This document shows, one piece after another, positions 18,520-27,001 of a stretch of DNA of 64,000 nucleotides; the first letter of the stretch is position 1; every line of letters begins with the position of its first letter. A model generated the notes under the pieces. It had not been told where the DNA came from and ran no database searches. It worked only from the letters and a program-made list of their open reading frames with translations. A program made the translations under genes and the position numbers. The stretch spans positions 124,001 through 188,000 of the forward strand of contig NZ_FRBL01000006.1 of assembly GCF_900142605.1 (NCBI RefSeq), read 5' to 3'. This stretch comes from Chitinophaga jiangningensis. GTDB taxonomy: Bacteria > Bacteroidota > Bacteroidia > Chitinophagales > Chitinophagaceae.

Positions 18520-19779
18520 ATGATAGCATCTATTATATATAACTTATTTATCAGGTTATACCGTTTGAGCGTGGGTATCGCTGCCACTACGGGTAACCAG
18601 AAAGCTAAAAAATGGGTTGAAGGCCGCCACCACTGGGCCAGCCAGCTCCGGGAGCAACACCTGGAACGAGGCGCAGTTGTGTGGGTGCACGCCGCATCCC
18701 TCGGTGAATTTGAACAGGGGAGGCCCGTACTGGAGGCTATCAGGGCTGAATATCCCGGCCATAAAATTTTGTTAACTTTTTTCTCGCCGTCGGGCTATGA
18801 AGTACGCCGCAACTATCCCGGGGCCGATTATATCTGCTACCTGCCACTGGATACCCGGGCAAACGCCCGCCAATTCGTGGAAATTGTACGTCCAAAGCTG
18901 GTTATTTTTATCAAGTACGAATTCTGGTTACATTTTCTAACTGAATTGCATACACGAAAAATCCCGGTGCTGCTGATTTCGGGTATCTTCCGCAAAGACC
19001 AGGTTTTCTTTAAACGCTATGGTGGCATGTTTCGTCGCCTGCTGGCAGGCTTTACCCACCTGTTTCTCCAAAACCAGGCCTCCCTGGAGCTGCTGCAGCA
19101 ATTAGGGCTAAAAAATATTTCTGTTAGTGGAGATACCAGATTCGACCGGGTAGCAGCATTACTCAGAGACGGGAATACACTACCCCTTATCGAAAAGTTT
19201 GGCGCTACAAGCCGGCTGCTGGTGGCCGGCAGCACCTGGCCCGAGGATGAACAGCTGCTCGCAGGCTGGTGGCATAGGCAACAGCATCCCGGACTGAAAC
19301 TGGTAATTGCCCCGCACGAAATTCATGAAACACATATCCAGGCTATCCTTCAGCACTTCCCCAATGCCGTGCGCTATTCCACGCTGAAAGAAAACTGGCA
19401 GGAAGCCAGTGTGCTGATCATAGATAATATAGGTATGCTCACCACCCTTTATAAATACGCTACCATCGCTTATGTAGGCGGCGGACTTGGGAAAGGAGGT
19501 ATCCATAACATCCTGGAACCGGCTGTTTACGGCATGCCGGTGATAATTGGCCCTGTCTATGAAAAATATTTTGAGGCAGTGGAACTGGTGGCCGCAGGCG
19601 GCGCCCTGGTGGTGAAAGATCAGGAACAACTGGGCCATACGCTTCAGCACCTGCTGACAGATGAAGCTGCCTGTAAAAAAACAGCGGCCATCAGTAAATC
19701 TTACGTGATGGCCAACCAGGGAGCTACCCCCAAAATTATGGATTATATTCAGGAGAAGCGCTTCCTGAGCAACGTATAA
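18520..19779 (+). CDS. waaA: 3-deoxy-D-manno-octulosonic acid (Kdo) transferase
   Basis: Transfers Kdo from CMP-Kdo to lipid A precursor at the inner membrane. The 419-residue protein begins with an N-terminal hydrophobic anchor (MIASIIYNLFIRLYRL). It shows WVHAASLGEFEQGRPVL with the proposed catalytic Glu63, the FFSPSGYEVRR segment, and the C-terminal GT-B half with STWPEDEQLL, APHEIHETH and YVGGGLGKGGIHNILEPAVYGMPVIIGP. It is divergent from the polysaccharide operon, consistent with an LPS context. Its last 31 bp overlap, antisense, the 3' end of the next gene. Confidence 0.95.
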   Translation: MIASIIYNLFIRLYRLSVGIAATTGNQKAKKWVEGRHHWASQLREQHLERGAVVWVHAASLGEFEQGRPVLEAIRAEYPGHKILLTFFSPSGYEVRRNYPGADYICYLPLDTRANARQFVEIVRPKLVIFIKYEFWLHFLTELHTRKIPVLLISGIFRKDQVFFKRYGGMFRRLLAGFTHLFLQNQASLELLQQLGLKNISVSGDTRFDRVAALLRDGNTLPLIEKFGATSRLLVAGSTWPEDEQLLAGWWHRQQHPGLKLVIAPHEIHETHIQAILQHFPNAVRYSTLKENWQEASVLIIDNIGMLTTLYKYATIAYVGGGLGKGGIHNILEPAVYGMPVIIGPVYEKYFEAVELVAAGGALVVKDQEQLGHTLQHLLTDEAACKKTAAISKSYVMANQGATPKIMDYIQEKRFLSNV

Positions 19780-20747
19780 AACTGCTGTACTAACGGATGA
19801 TCATCCTGCCATCCCTGTAAAATCTTTATTTCACGCTGTATCCAGCGGTCAGCATCCTGCAATGACGGAAACTCATTGATGGTTTTGATAGATCGCTCAT
19901 ACAGGTCGGTATCGTTGTTAAAAAGTTCCGAAATAAACTGGTATTTATCATTGATGCCAATAGCACTCTTCAAATCCTGGATGCGCTGCTGGCTCAACTT
20001 CTGACCCAGTTCCACCTTTTGCTGTGCCAGTCTTTCGTTTAATGAGGAAGGTGCAGTAGGACTATTATTTGTTTTAGGTTCTATGTTATCGAAAAGGGTG
20101 GCTACTGCCGGCTTTTCAGGTGCAGGTTTTGGCTTTTCTGCTGCCGGCTGATGAAACAAGGGTTCCGGTGCAGGTGCCGGTTGTGGCATGGCGGCAGGTG
20201 GTATCGGCGAATGCTGTATGGGAGCGGGTTCAGAATGGAATTGTACTGGCTCCGGTGCTGCTGGCGGATCATACGGTACCGGCGCAGGTACTTCCTGGTG
20301 ATACTGTATGGGGTCCGGTACCACTGGCGGATTATACTGTACAAATTCTGGTACTTCCTGGTGATACTGTACCGGCTCCGGTGCAGGAGGCACCGCTTCC
20401 GGCAGGCTCACTTTTTCCTTCGTAACAGGAGGCTCCCACGACACTACAGGTAGTTCTTTTGCCGGAATATCCGTTTGCGTTACTTCCGGTTTATTTGCTG
20501 GTAATGTTGTAGTTTGCACCGCTGGATCAGGAACAGTCACAAATGTTTCCTGGCGCGCAGGCATTATAACAGCAATCTGCCCCTGGTTAGACTGCGCCTG
20601 TATTTGCTGGTTTTGCTGATGCTGACGGTTACGTGCATGCAATACCTCTGCCTGCAACAACTGCGTATAATACGAGATGGTTTGCAGGTCGGCGCCGGTA
20701 TACCTCAATTCCTGAAGCTTGTCAATTAATGCATATATTTTTTCCAT
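19749..20747 (-). CDS. Hypothetical Pro-rich repeat protein
   Basis: A 332-residue protein of three parts. First is an N-terminal helical segment (about 1-45, MEKIYALIDKLQELRYTGADLQTISYYTQLLQAEVL), followed by a Gln-rich stretch. A long Pro/Glu-rich linker (about 85-210) contains a 21-residue repeat starting PVQYHQEVP or PIQYHQEVP. A conserved-looking C-terminal domain (about 235-332) contains LSQQRIQDLKSAIGINDKYQFISELFNNDTDLYERSIKTINEF. The C-terminal block is the recurrent feature of an uncharacterised Bacteroidota family, from memory of such sequences. No signal peptide or membrane segment is seen, so it is probably cytosolic. Function unknown. The gene overlaps the end of waaA by 31 bp on the opposite strand. 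Confidence 0.75.
   Translation of the reverse strand: MEKIYALIDKLQELRYTGADLQTISYYTQLLQAEVLHARNRQHQQNQQIQAQSNQGQIAVIMPARQETFVTVPDPAVQTTTLPANKPEVTQTDIPAKELPVVSWEPPVTKEKVSLPEAVPPAPEPVQYHQEVPEFVQYNPPVVPDPIQYHQEVPAPVPYDPPAAPEPVQFHSEPAPIQHSPIPPAAMPQPAPAPEPLFHQPAAEKPKPAPEKPAVATLFDNIEPKTNNSPTAPSSLNERLAQQKVELGQKLSQQRIQDLKSAIGINDKYQFISELFNNDTDLYERSIKTINEFPSLQDADRWIQREIKILQGWQDDHPLVQQFYTLLRKRFS
20215..20400. repeat. 63-bp coding tandem repeat
   Basis: Blocks beginning near GGTACTTCCTGGTGATACTG recur at 20288 and 20351, a 63-bp (21-codon) period with a more divergent third unit. They encode the PxQYHQEVP repeats of the Pro-rich protein and could change copy number by slippage or recombination without changing frame. 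Confidence 0.65.
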
Positions 20748-20834
20748 GCCTTAATTGTTAAAACGGTGAATAATAGATAATTATTTCACTAAAATTATGG
20801 TATTTTAATTAATTAATAATCAAAATAGTACATT

Positions 20835-21404
20835 ATGTTTATTGAACCTTCTCTTGCAGGAGGACGCAGAGGCTGGATAGAAGTTATTTGCGGCTCAATG
20901 TTTTCCGGGAAAACGGAAGAACTGATCCGCCGACTAAAACGCGCACGGATTGCCAACCTGAAAGTGGAGATCTTTAAACCCGCTGTGGATACACGTTATG
21001 ACGAAATGAACATCGTATCTCACGACGAAAATTCCATCAGATCCACCCCCATTGAAAACTCCCAGCAGATATTATTGCTCGCCCAGGAAGTAGATGTGGT
21101 AGCCATTGATGAAGCGCAGTTTTTTGATGCAGAATTACCTAATGTATGTGATCAGCTGGCCCTTCGTGGTATCCGGGTGATTATAGCCGGACTGGACATG
21201 GATTTTGCAGGAAATCCATTTGGACCTATGCCGGCACTGCTGGCAAAAGGCGAATATATCACCAAGTTGCACGCCATCTGCGTGAAATGCGGACATATTG
21301 CTAATTTCTCTTACCGTAAATCCCAAACCAAAGACACGCTGCTACTCGGTGAAAAAGATTTGTATGAACCCCGTTGTCGTCATTGTTATTACGAAGAACA
21401 ATAA
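20835..21404 (+). CDS. tdk: Thymidine kinase
   Basis: Phosphorylates thymidine in the salvage pathway. The 189-residue type II thymidine kinase has the P-loop GSMFSGKTEELIRRLKRA near the N-terminus, the Walker B-type VVAIDEAQFFD, the lasso region GLDMDFAGNPFGPM, and a zinc ribbon made by CVKCG and CRHC at the C-terminus. It has its own intergenic region on the left and a strong set of terminators on the right. Confidence 0.96.
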   Translation: MFIEPSLAGGRRGWIEVICGSMFSGKTEELIRRLKRARIANLKVEIFKPAVDTRYDEMNIVSHDENSIRSTPIENSQQILLLAQEVDVVAIDEAQFFDAELPNVCDQLALRGIRVIIAGLDMDFAGNPFGPMPALLAKGEYITKLHAICVKCGHIANFSYRKSQTKDTLLLGEKDLYEPRCRHCYYEEQ

Positions 21405-21407
21405 TCA

Positions 21408-21527
21408 TATAGCAGTAGGGCCACGGCTGCAAGCCACGGCCCTACTGCTATAGTCCAAATAAAAAGGGTTCCGGGTCGAAGGCCCGGAACCCTTTTTTAT
21501 CAGCAGCCGGAGGCTGCTGATAAAAAA
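21408..21527. terminator. Three consecutive hairpins between tdk and gtrA-like gene
   Basis: Hairpin one (21408-21452) has a 15-bp outer stem. Hairpin two (21461-21497) pairs AAAAAGGGTTCCGGG with its complement. Hairpin three (21493-21527) has a 16-bp stem around GGA and shares the T-run of hairpin two as its left arm. Hairpin two is a terminator for tdk; hairpin three, read in reverse, is a terminator directly after the stop codon of the GtrA gene. The sharing makes hairpins two and three partly exclusive. Confidence 0.8.
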
Positions 21528-22010
21528 CTATATACTTTGTTTAACCTTAAAGGTAAATTTCTTCTGTGTAAGATAGCTGAAAATAACTACCACAGCGGTA
21601 GTACATATTCTCGCAACGGTCGGGAAGAGATGCAGGTGTTCCACAAACAGCTTCATCAAAGCGTAATTCAGTAATACACATACGCCTACCAGCATAAAGT
21701 AGCGGAATAACTGCGTACGCCCCTGGAGGTTAGACTCTGAAAAAACCACGTATTTACTCAGCAGGAAGCCGGTAGGGAAGGTTACTGCCATCGACATGAA
21801 CATAGCCGCAATGTGCGCACCAATGTTGATAAACGGCAAATGAACCACCTGTTTTTCCAGGATGAAGTTATAGCATATGAAATACAGGAAAATATCCAGC
21901 AAGGTATTCCCACCCCCACAGGCCAGGTAGCGGAACGTCTGCTTGGGAATAATTCCACTGAATGGCTTATGGAAGAAGTCAATAATGTTGAGTATGAGTC
22001 TGCGTATCAT
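21528..22010 (-). CDS. GtrA family membrane protein
   Basis: A 160-residue polytopic protein with four predicted membrane helices: FRYLACGGGNTLLDIFLYFICYNF, INIGAHIAAMFMSMAVTFPTGFLL, LFRYFMLVGVCVLLNYALMKLF and ARICTTAVVVIFSYLTQKKFTF. The ending FSYLTQKKFTF is typical of GtrA, a family thought to flip lipid-linked sugars for cell-surface glycosylation. The start is placed at ATG 22010 (MIRRLIL); an in-frame ATG at 22043 would add eleven residues. It may act with the polysaccharide genes upstream, but it is not in their operon. The 3' end is directly followed by hairpin 21493-21527. Confidence 0.88.
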   Translation of the reverse strand: MIRRLILNIIDFFHKPFSGIIPKQTFRYLACGGGNTLLDIFLYFICYNFILEKQVVHLPFINIGAHIAAMFMSMAVTFPTGFLLSKYVVFSESNLQGRTQLFRYFMLVGVCVLLNYALMKLFVEHLHLFPTVARICTTAVVVIFSYLTQKKFTFKVKQSI

Positions 22011-22085
22011 ATTAAAAAGTCCCGCAAAGTTAAACGTTTCCAATTTTTATGGAAGCACTTTAACTTATTTAACATAAATATTGAA

Positions 22086-23576
22086 TTATCTTAACGTATT
22101 ACGTTTTTTCCACCCGCTTGTACCCTGGTTCACCGTTAATGCTTCCTGTTGTAAAGCTAATTGATCCTGCTGCCATACCTGTGCAGCCAGGATAGCTGCC
22201 AGTTTATTCAGTTGTGGATCCTCATTCAGCAGGCATTGCGGGGTAAAATATTTTCCAATAAAATTGGTGTCGAAGTTTCCTTCCACAAAGGCAGGGTGCT
22301 GTAATGCCCAGTGGCCAAATGGCAGTGTGGTGCGGATTCCTTTTACCTGGTACTCTTCAATGGCACGCAGCAGGCGGAATCTGGCTTCTTCACGAGTGCT
22401 GCCCCAGGCAATCAGTTTGGCTATCATAGGATCATAGTAGATAGGAATATCCATTCCCTGCTCATAACCGTCATCTACCCTCACGCCATAGCCCTGCGGG
22501 CGTATATAGGTTTCCAGTTTTCCGGTATCAGGGAGAAAATTATTGGCCGGGTCTTCGGCACATACACGTAATTCAATGGCATGCCCGTTAATCTGCAAAC
22601 TTTCCTGTGTAATTGATAAAGTCTCCCCCCTGGCCACTTTTATCTGTTCCTTCACCAGGTCCAGACCTGTGATTAGTTCTGTTACCGGGTGCTCCACCTG
22701 CAGGCGGGTATTCATTTCAAGGAAATAGAAGTTCAGCTGCTCATCCACCAGAAATTCCACCGTACCAGCGCCATAGTAGTTACAGGCCCTGGCCACATCT
22801 ACTGCACATTTGCCCATAGCAGCCCTGATGGCTGGTGTGAGCACGGAAGATGGCGCTTCTTCAATCAGCTTTTGGTGCCTGCGCTGAATGGAACATTCCC
22901 GCTCAAAAAGATATACACAATTGCCGTGCTGGTCGCCCAGCACCTGAATCTCAATATGGCGTGGCGATCCAACGTATTTTTCTATAAACACCGCATCATC
23001 GCCAAAAGCACTCATGGCTTCACTTTTGGCCAGGCGGATCTGTTCTTCCAGTTCTTCCGGCGCATTAACCACCCGCATCCCTTTACCACCACCACCGGCG
23101 CTGGCTTTGATGAGGATTGGAAATCCGGTTTTCTTCACCACCTCCTTCGCTTCTTCCAGGCTTCTGAGCGGCGTTTCCGTTCCAGGGACCATGGGTACCC
23201 CAAATTGCTGGGCGGCTTGTTTGGCAGCCAGCTTGCTGCCCATCACTTCAATAGAAGCAGGAGAGGGACCGATGAAAGTAATGCCGGCATCTTTTACCTT
23301 CTGCGCGAAAACAGCATTTTCACTCAGGAAGCCGTATCCGGGATGGATGGCATCTGCGCCCCTCTCTTTGGCAACCGCAATGATCTTATCCCCCAGCAGG
23401 TATGACTGATTGGATGGCGCAGGGCCAATACAAATAGCTTCGTCTGCATATTGTACAAAAGGCATGGTGCGGTCGGCCTCGGAAAATACTGCCAGGGTTT
23501 TGATCCCCATTTCATGTGCAGAACGCATGATTCGTAACGCTATCTCCCCTCTGTTGGCTACCAGAATTTTTTTCAT
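22086..23576 (-). CDS. accC: Biotin carboxylase (acetyl-CoA carboxylase subunit)
   Basis: Carboxylates biotin carried on BCCP, using ATP and bicarbonate. The protein begins MKKILVANRGEIALRIMRSAHEMG and contains YLLGDKIIAVAKERGADAIHPGYGFLSENA, the ATP-grasp glycine loop KASAGGGGKGMRVV, FIEKYVGSPRHIEIQVLGD, the active-site EMNTRLQVEHPVTE and ELRVCAEDP. At 496 residues it is about 45 longer than the usual AccC because of a Gln-rich C-terminal tail that is not a biotinyl domain. No accB is adjacent, so its carrier protein lies elsewhere; it could also serve a propionyl-CoA or pyruvate-type carboxylase complex. Confidence 0.9.
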   Translation of the reverse strand: MKKILVANRGEIALRIMRSAHEMGIKTLAVFSEADRTMPFVQYADEAICIGPAPSNQSYLLGDKIIAVAKERGADAIHPGYGFLSENAVFAQKVKDAGITFIGPSPASIEVMGSKLAAKQAAQQFGVPMVPGTETPLRSLEEAKEVVKKTGFPILIKASAGGGGKGMRVVNAPEELEEQIRLAKSEAMSAFGDDAVFIEKYVGSPRHIEIQVLGDQHGNCVYLFERECSIQRRHQKLIEEAPSSVLTPAIRAAMGKCAVDVARACNYYGAGTVEFLVDEQLNFYFLEMNTRLQVEHPVTELITGLDLVKEQIKVARGETLSITQESLQINGHAIELRVCAEDPANNFLPDTGKLETYIRPQGYGVRVDDGYEQGMDIPIYYDPMIAKLIAWGSTREEARFRLLRAIEEYQVKGIRTTLPFGHWALQHPAFVEGNFDTNFIGKYFTPQCLLNEDPQLNKLAAILAAQVWQQDQLALQQEALTVNQGTSGWKKRNTLR

Positions 23577-23649
23577 CAGCTCGGAATTTATATATCTGGC
23601 AATATAAGGAATCGCTGCCAGCTAACCACAGGTTTTAGCCTTCAATGAC

Positions 23650-23657
23650 TATCTTTG
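23650..23657 (+). promoter_or_regulatory. -7 box for ccmB
   Basis: TATCTTTG matches TAnnTTTG, 9 nt before the ATG at 23667. A TTG codon at 23655 overlaps this box, so it cannot be the start if this promoter is used. Confidence 0.5.
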
Positions 23658-23666
23658 CGCCTAATC

Positions 23667-24335
23667 ATGAAGAAAAATAATCCGATCCAACAAACGCTCA
23701 CCCTGGTGAAAAAGGACTTATTGCTGGAAATGCGCCAGCAATACGCATTCTATGGGGTATTGCTTTACATAGTTTCCACAGTTTTTGTGATTAACCTGAT
23801 GATGGGCAAGCCGGAAGATAAGCTCTGGAACGCACTTTTTTGGGTGGTACAGCTGTTTGTTGCCGTCAATGCGGTGGCCAAAAGCTTCATGCAGGAAAGC
23901 AAGGGCCGGCTCCTTTATTTTTATTCGCTGGTGCATCCCCGTTACTTTATTGCCGCTAAACTGATATATAATATAATACTTATGGTGGTGATGAGCCTGA
24001 TTGCCCTGGGCGCCAGCATCATGCTGCTGGGCAACCCCATTACCAATCCGGGATATTTTGTAGGGGTGGTACTGCTGGGTGGCGTGAGCTTATCCCTGCT
24101 CTTTACCATGCTGGCAGCCATCGCGGCGCAGGCCAACCATAGCGCTGCCCTCATGGCTATCATGGGCTTCCCGCTGATCCTGCCGATCCTGATGCTGCTG
24201 TCAAATATCTCCGTGTCAGCCTTTCTGACAGTTTTCCAGCCGGAGCTGCCGCGGATGTTCTGGCTGCTGGGCGGGCTCGACTTCCTCGTAATCGCCCTCT
24301 CCCTCATACTATTCCCGTTTTTGTGGAAAGACTAG
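23667..24335 (+). CDS. ccmB: Heme exporter protein CcmB
   Basis: Membrane subunit of the heme-handling ABC transporter in cytochrome c maturation (system I). The 222-residue protein starts MKKNNPIQQTLTLVKKDLLLEMRQQYAF, the characteristic CcmB opening, and has about six hydrophobic helices, including VVQLFVAVNAVAKSF, LGASIMLLG and ALMAIMGFPLILPILML. The start is set at ATG 23667, because the TTG at 23655 overlaps the -7 promoter box. ccmC and a CcmD-like gene follow on the same strand. CcmA, the ATPase partner, is not nearby. Confidence 0.9.
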   Translation: MKKNNPIQQTLTLVKKDLLLEMRQQYAFYGVLLYIVSTVFVINLMMGKPEDKLWNALFWVVQLFVAVNAVAKSFMQESKGRLLYFYSLVHPRYFIAAKLIYNIILMVVMSLIALGASIMLLGNPITNPGYFVGVVLLGGVSLSLLFTMLAAIAAQANHSAALMAIMGFPLILPILMLLSNISVSAFLTVFQPELPRMFWLLGGLDFLVIALSLILFPFLWKD

Positions 24336-24480
24336 TTAGTGAAATCGCAAAGAAATGCCTTACTTATAATAAGGATGTTTAATGAGTTTTCAGGGATGTT
24401 GGATAAACTTAAAATCCCTTAAAATCTTTGTGATTAACGCTAAAACGTGTAGGTTTGCCCCGGAATATAGCTGCATAAAA

Positions 24481-25143
24481 ATGGCCAGACATTGGTGGAA
24501 AGCATTGGCGATACTGCTTCTGATTTACGTAATTATCGCCGGGTTCACTATCGAAATACCAATCATAGGAACAAACGGACAATCATCCCGTGGACTATTT
24601 TTTCATGTGCCGATGTGGATGTGCATGTATACCATGTTCACCATCTCCGTTATTAACTCTCTCCGTTTTCTTTCGGGATATGATCTGAAAAAGGATGTTT
24701 ATGCCTCCACTGCTGCCAGCGTGGGTATTCTTTTCGGGATACTCGGCTTTGCAACAGGTTCATTATGGGCCACCTACACCTGGGGCGGCACGCTCACCAG
24801 CGATCCGAAACAGATGTGCACCGCCATTGCCTTATTAATTTATATGGCTTATCTGGTGCTGCGCCTGTCTATCCACGACATGGACAAGCGTGCCCGTATC
24901 TCCGCGGTATTCAACATCTTCGCCTTTGCCTTACTCATCCCGCTTACCTATATCATCCCTAAAATGGTGGATTCCCTCCACCCTGGCAGTGCTACCACTC
25001 CCGGCTTTTCTAAGGAAGATACAGATAACCATATGAGAATGGTATTTTATCCGGCCATCATCGGCTGGATTCTCCTGAGTGTATGGATGTACACCCTGGC
25101 AGTACGTTACAAGAAATTAGAGCTCAAAAATATTTTTAAATGA
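24481..25143 (+). CDS. ccmC: Cytochrome c biogenesis protein CcmC
   Basis: Inner-membrane heme-handling protein of cytochrome c maturation. The 220-residue protein has six predicted helices and a tryptophan-rich heme motif, GSLWATYTWGGTLTSDPKQ, that corresponds to the WWD domain in a Bacteroidota-like variant form. Conserved histidines are in LFFHVPMWMC, in LSIHDMD and near DNHMRM. The frame is open upstream to 24382, but the sequence there is not protein-like; the start is ATG 24481 (MARHWWKAL). It overlaps the next gene by 4 bp (ATGA), a sign of translational coupling. Confidence 0.9.
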   Translation: MARHWWKALAILLLIYVIIAGFTIEIPIIGTNGQSSRGLFFHVPMWMCMYTMFTISVINSLRFLSGYDLKKDVYASTAASVGILFGILGFATGSLWATYTWGGTLTSDPKQMCTAIALLIYMAYLVLRLSIHDMDKRARISAVFNIFAFALLIPLTYIIPKMVDSLHPGSATTPGFSKEDTDNHMRMVFYPAIIGWILLSVWMYTLAVRYKKLELKNIFK

Positions 25144-25379
25144 TCCATAGAAGATTATTCTCCCGTGTACTTACCATGCTGTTACTGCTTATTTCTTTCG
25201 TGGCAAATGCCCAGCAGCAGAATACAGAATCGGGTCCGGTAAACGAATTGTTCCGGAGCAACGGTAAGATCTATGTGATAGTGGGAATTTTGGTGATTAT
25301 CTTCATCGGTATTGTGTTATTCCTGATCAGTCTGGATAGAAAGATCAGTAAGTTGGAAGATAGGGATAGAAATCTGTAA
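25140..25379 (+). CDS. CcmD-like small membrane protein
   Basis: A 79-residue protein with an N-terminal hydrophobic signal (MLLLLISFVANAQQQ) and a single transmembrane helix (IYVIVGILVIIFIGIVLFLISLDRKISKLEDR). This layout is that of CcmD-family proteins, which hold CcmC and heme handover together. It overlaps the ccmC stop by 4 bp and is the last gene of the ccm group. The identity rests on position and topology rather than on conserved residues, and it could be an unrelated small membrane protein. Confidence 0.75.
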   Translation: MIHRRLFSRVLTMLLLLISFVANAQQQNTESGPVNELFRSNGKIYVIVGILVIIFIGIVLFLISLDRKISKLEDRDRNL

Positions 25380-25411
25380 GAAATCTAATCATTATACCAA
25401 AACGATATATT

Positions 25412-26830
25412 ATGCCGCAAGATCAGCATTACAGTTTTTTCCAGAGTGTGGAAAGAAGCTTTGATAAAGCAGCAGCCTTTACCAAATGGGATAAAGGTAT
25501 CCTGGAGCAAATCAAGGCTTGTAACGCCGTTTACCAGATCAAATTCCCGGTACGTATCGGCGAATCTGTGCAGGTAATCGAAGCTTACCGCGTTCAGCAC
25601 TCCCATCACAAACTGCCTTGTAAAGGTGGTATCCGCTTCAGTGAAGAAGTAAACCAGGATGAAGTGATGGCACTGGCCTCCCTCATGACCTACAAATGTG
25701 CTATTGTAAACGTACCATTTGGCGGCGCTAAAGGAGGTATCAAAATTAACCCCCGCAACTACACCCCATTCCAGCTGGAAGCGATCACCCGCCGCTACAC
25801 TGCCGAGCTGGTAAAGAAAAACTTTATTGGCCCCGGTACAGATGTTCCCGCTCCTGACTACGGTACTGGCGAAAGGGAAATGAGCTGGATACTGGATACC
25901 TACATGAGCCTTCGTCCCGGAGAAATCGACGGATACGGTTGCGTTACCGGTAAACCAGTGTCACAGGGCGGCGTACGCGGTCGTACAGAAGCTACCGGCC
26001 TCGGTGTGTTTTACGGCCTCCGTGAACTCTGCAACATCAAGGAAGACATGGACAAACTGGGCCTCCCTACCGGCATCGAAGGAAAACGTGTAGTCGTGCA
26101 GGGTATGGGTAACGTAGGTTACCACGCTGCCAAATACTTCCACGAGGCAGGTGCCAAAGTAATTTGCCTCATCGAGTGGGACGGCGCCATCTTCAACGAA
26201 AATGGCCTGAACCCCGACGATGTACTCCAGCACAAAAAAGCCACCGGCTCTATCAATAATTTCCCGGGTGCTACTAACCTGAACAAAAATACAGACGGCC
26301 TGGAACTGGATTGCGAAATCCTCATACCTGCCGCCCTGGAAAATGTAATCGATAAACACAACGCACCCAACGTTAAAGCACGTATCATAGGTGAAGCGGC
26401 CAACGGACCTCTCACCCCTGAGGCAGACGAGATCCTCAACAAAAAAGGAGTGATCGTAGTACCGGATATGTTCCTGAACGCAGGTGGGGTAACCGTTTCC
26501 TACTTCGAATGGCTGAAAAACCTCAGCCACGTACGATATGGTCGCCTCGGTAAACGCTTCGACGAGAATATGAACATGCATATCCTCCAAACCATCGAAG
26601 ACCTGACCGGCAAAAAAGTATCTGACAAAGAAAGAAAATTCATCGCCCACGGTGCTGACGAGGTGGATCTGGTGTATTCCGGCCTGGAAGAAACCATGCA
26701 CGCTGCCCTCCACGAGGTACGCGATGTAATGATCAGCAACCCGCAGATCCATGATATGCGTACCGCTGCTTACGTGTGTGCGATCAACAAAGTAGGAGCT
26801 GCATACGAGCAACTGGGTATCTTCCCTTGA
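25412..26830 (+). CDS. Glu/Leu/Phe/Val dehydrogenase family (glutamate dehydrogenase)
   Basis: Interconverts glutamate and 2-oxoglutarate plus ammonia, using NAD(P). The 472-residue protein has the substrate region HKLPCKGGIRFSEEVNQDEVMALASLMTYKCAIVNVPFGGAKGGIK with the catalytic lysines, PGTDVPAPDYGTGEREM, and the dinucleotide motif VVVQGMGNVGYHAAKYFHEAGAKVI. VSYFEWLKNLSHVRYGRL lies near the C-terminal third. Length and pattern fit the hexameric class. The gene starts 32 bp after the ccmD-like gene, but its function is unrelated, so co-transcription is incidental if it occurs at all. It is followed by a long hairpin at 26856-26892. Confidence 0.93.
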   Translation: MPQDQHYSFFQSVERSFDKAAAFTKWDKGILEQIKACNAVYQIKFPVRIGESVQVIEAYRVQHSHHKLPCKGGIRFSEEVNQDEVMALASLMTYKCAIVNVPFGGAKGGIKINPRNYTPFQLEAITRRYTAELVKKNFIGPGTDVPAPDYGTGEREMSWILDTYMSLRPGEIDGYGCVTGKPVSQGGVRGRTEATGLGVFYGLRELCNIKEDMDKLGLPTGIEGKRVVVQGMGNVGYHAAKYFHEAGAKVICLIEWDGAIFNENGLNPDDVLQHKKATGSINNFPGATNLNKNTDGLELDCEILIPAALENVIDKHNAPNVKARIIGEAANGPLTPEADEILNKKGVIVVPDMFLNAGGVTVSYFEWLKNLSHVRYGRLGKRFDENMNMHILQTIEDLTGKKVSDKERKFIAHGADEVDLVYSGLEETMHAALHEVRDVMISNPQIHDMRTAAYVCAINKVGAAYEQLGIFP

Positions 26831-26855
26831 TGTTGCGCCTGCATTATATTTTTTT

Positions 26856-26892
26856 GGGGAGATGTATTAGCCGACGGCTACTACATCTCCCC
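26856..26892. terminator. Hairpin terminator after glutamate dehydrogenase
   Basis: A 17-bp stem with one mismatch (GGGGAGATGTATTAGCC, 26856-26872, with 26876-26892) around a GAC triloop. The T-rich run precedes the hairpin on the plus strand, so it looks strongest as a terminator for minus-strand transcription. A second small hairpin with a GAA loop is at 26934-26946. Confidence 0.6.
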
Positions 26893-27001
26893 TTTACATT
26901 AGCACACGGCGAAAGCGCAGATCTCCGCTGCTGCCACCGAAGGTGGAAGGGGCAAATGTGTGTCTTTAATGTATCTTCGTGCCAGAAAAAACACCCTGCA
27001 T

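Noticed and set aside
23655..23666. TTG start for ccmB
   Set aside because: The TTG overlaps a full-match -7 box, and ATG 23667 matches the usual CcmB beginning.
24382..24480. Extended N-terminus of ccmC
   Set aside because: The open frame before ATG 24481 is not protein-like, and MARHWWKAL is the typical CcmC start.
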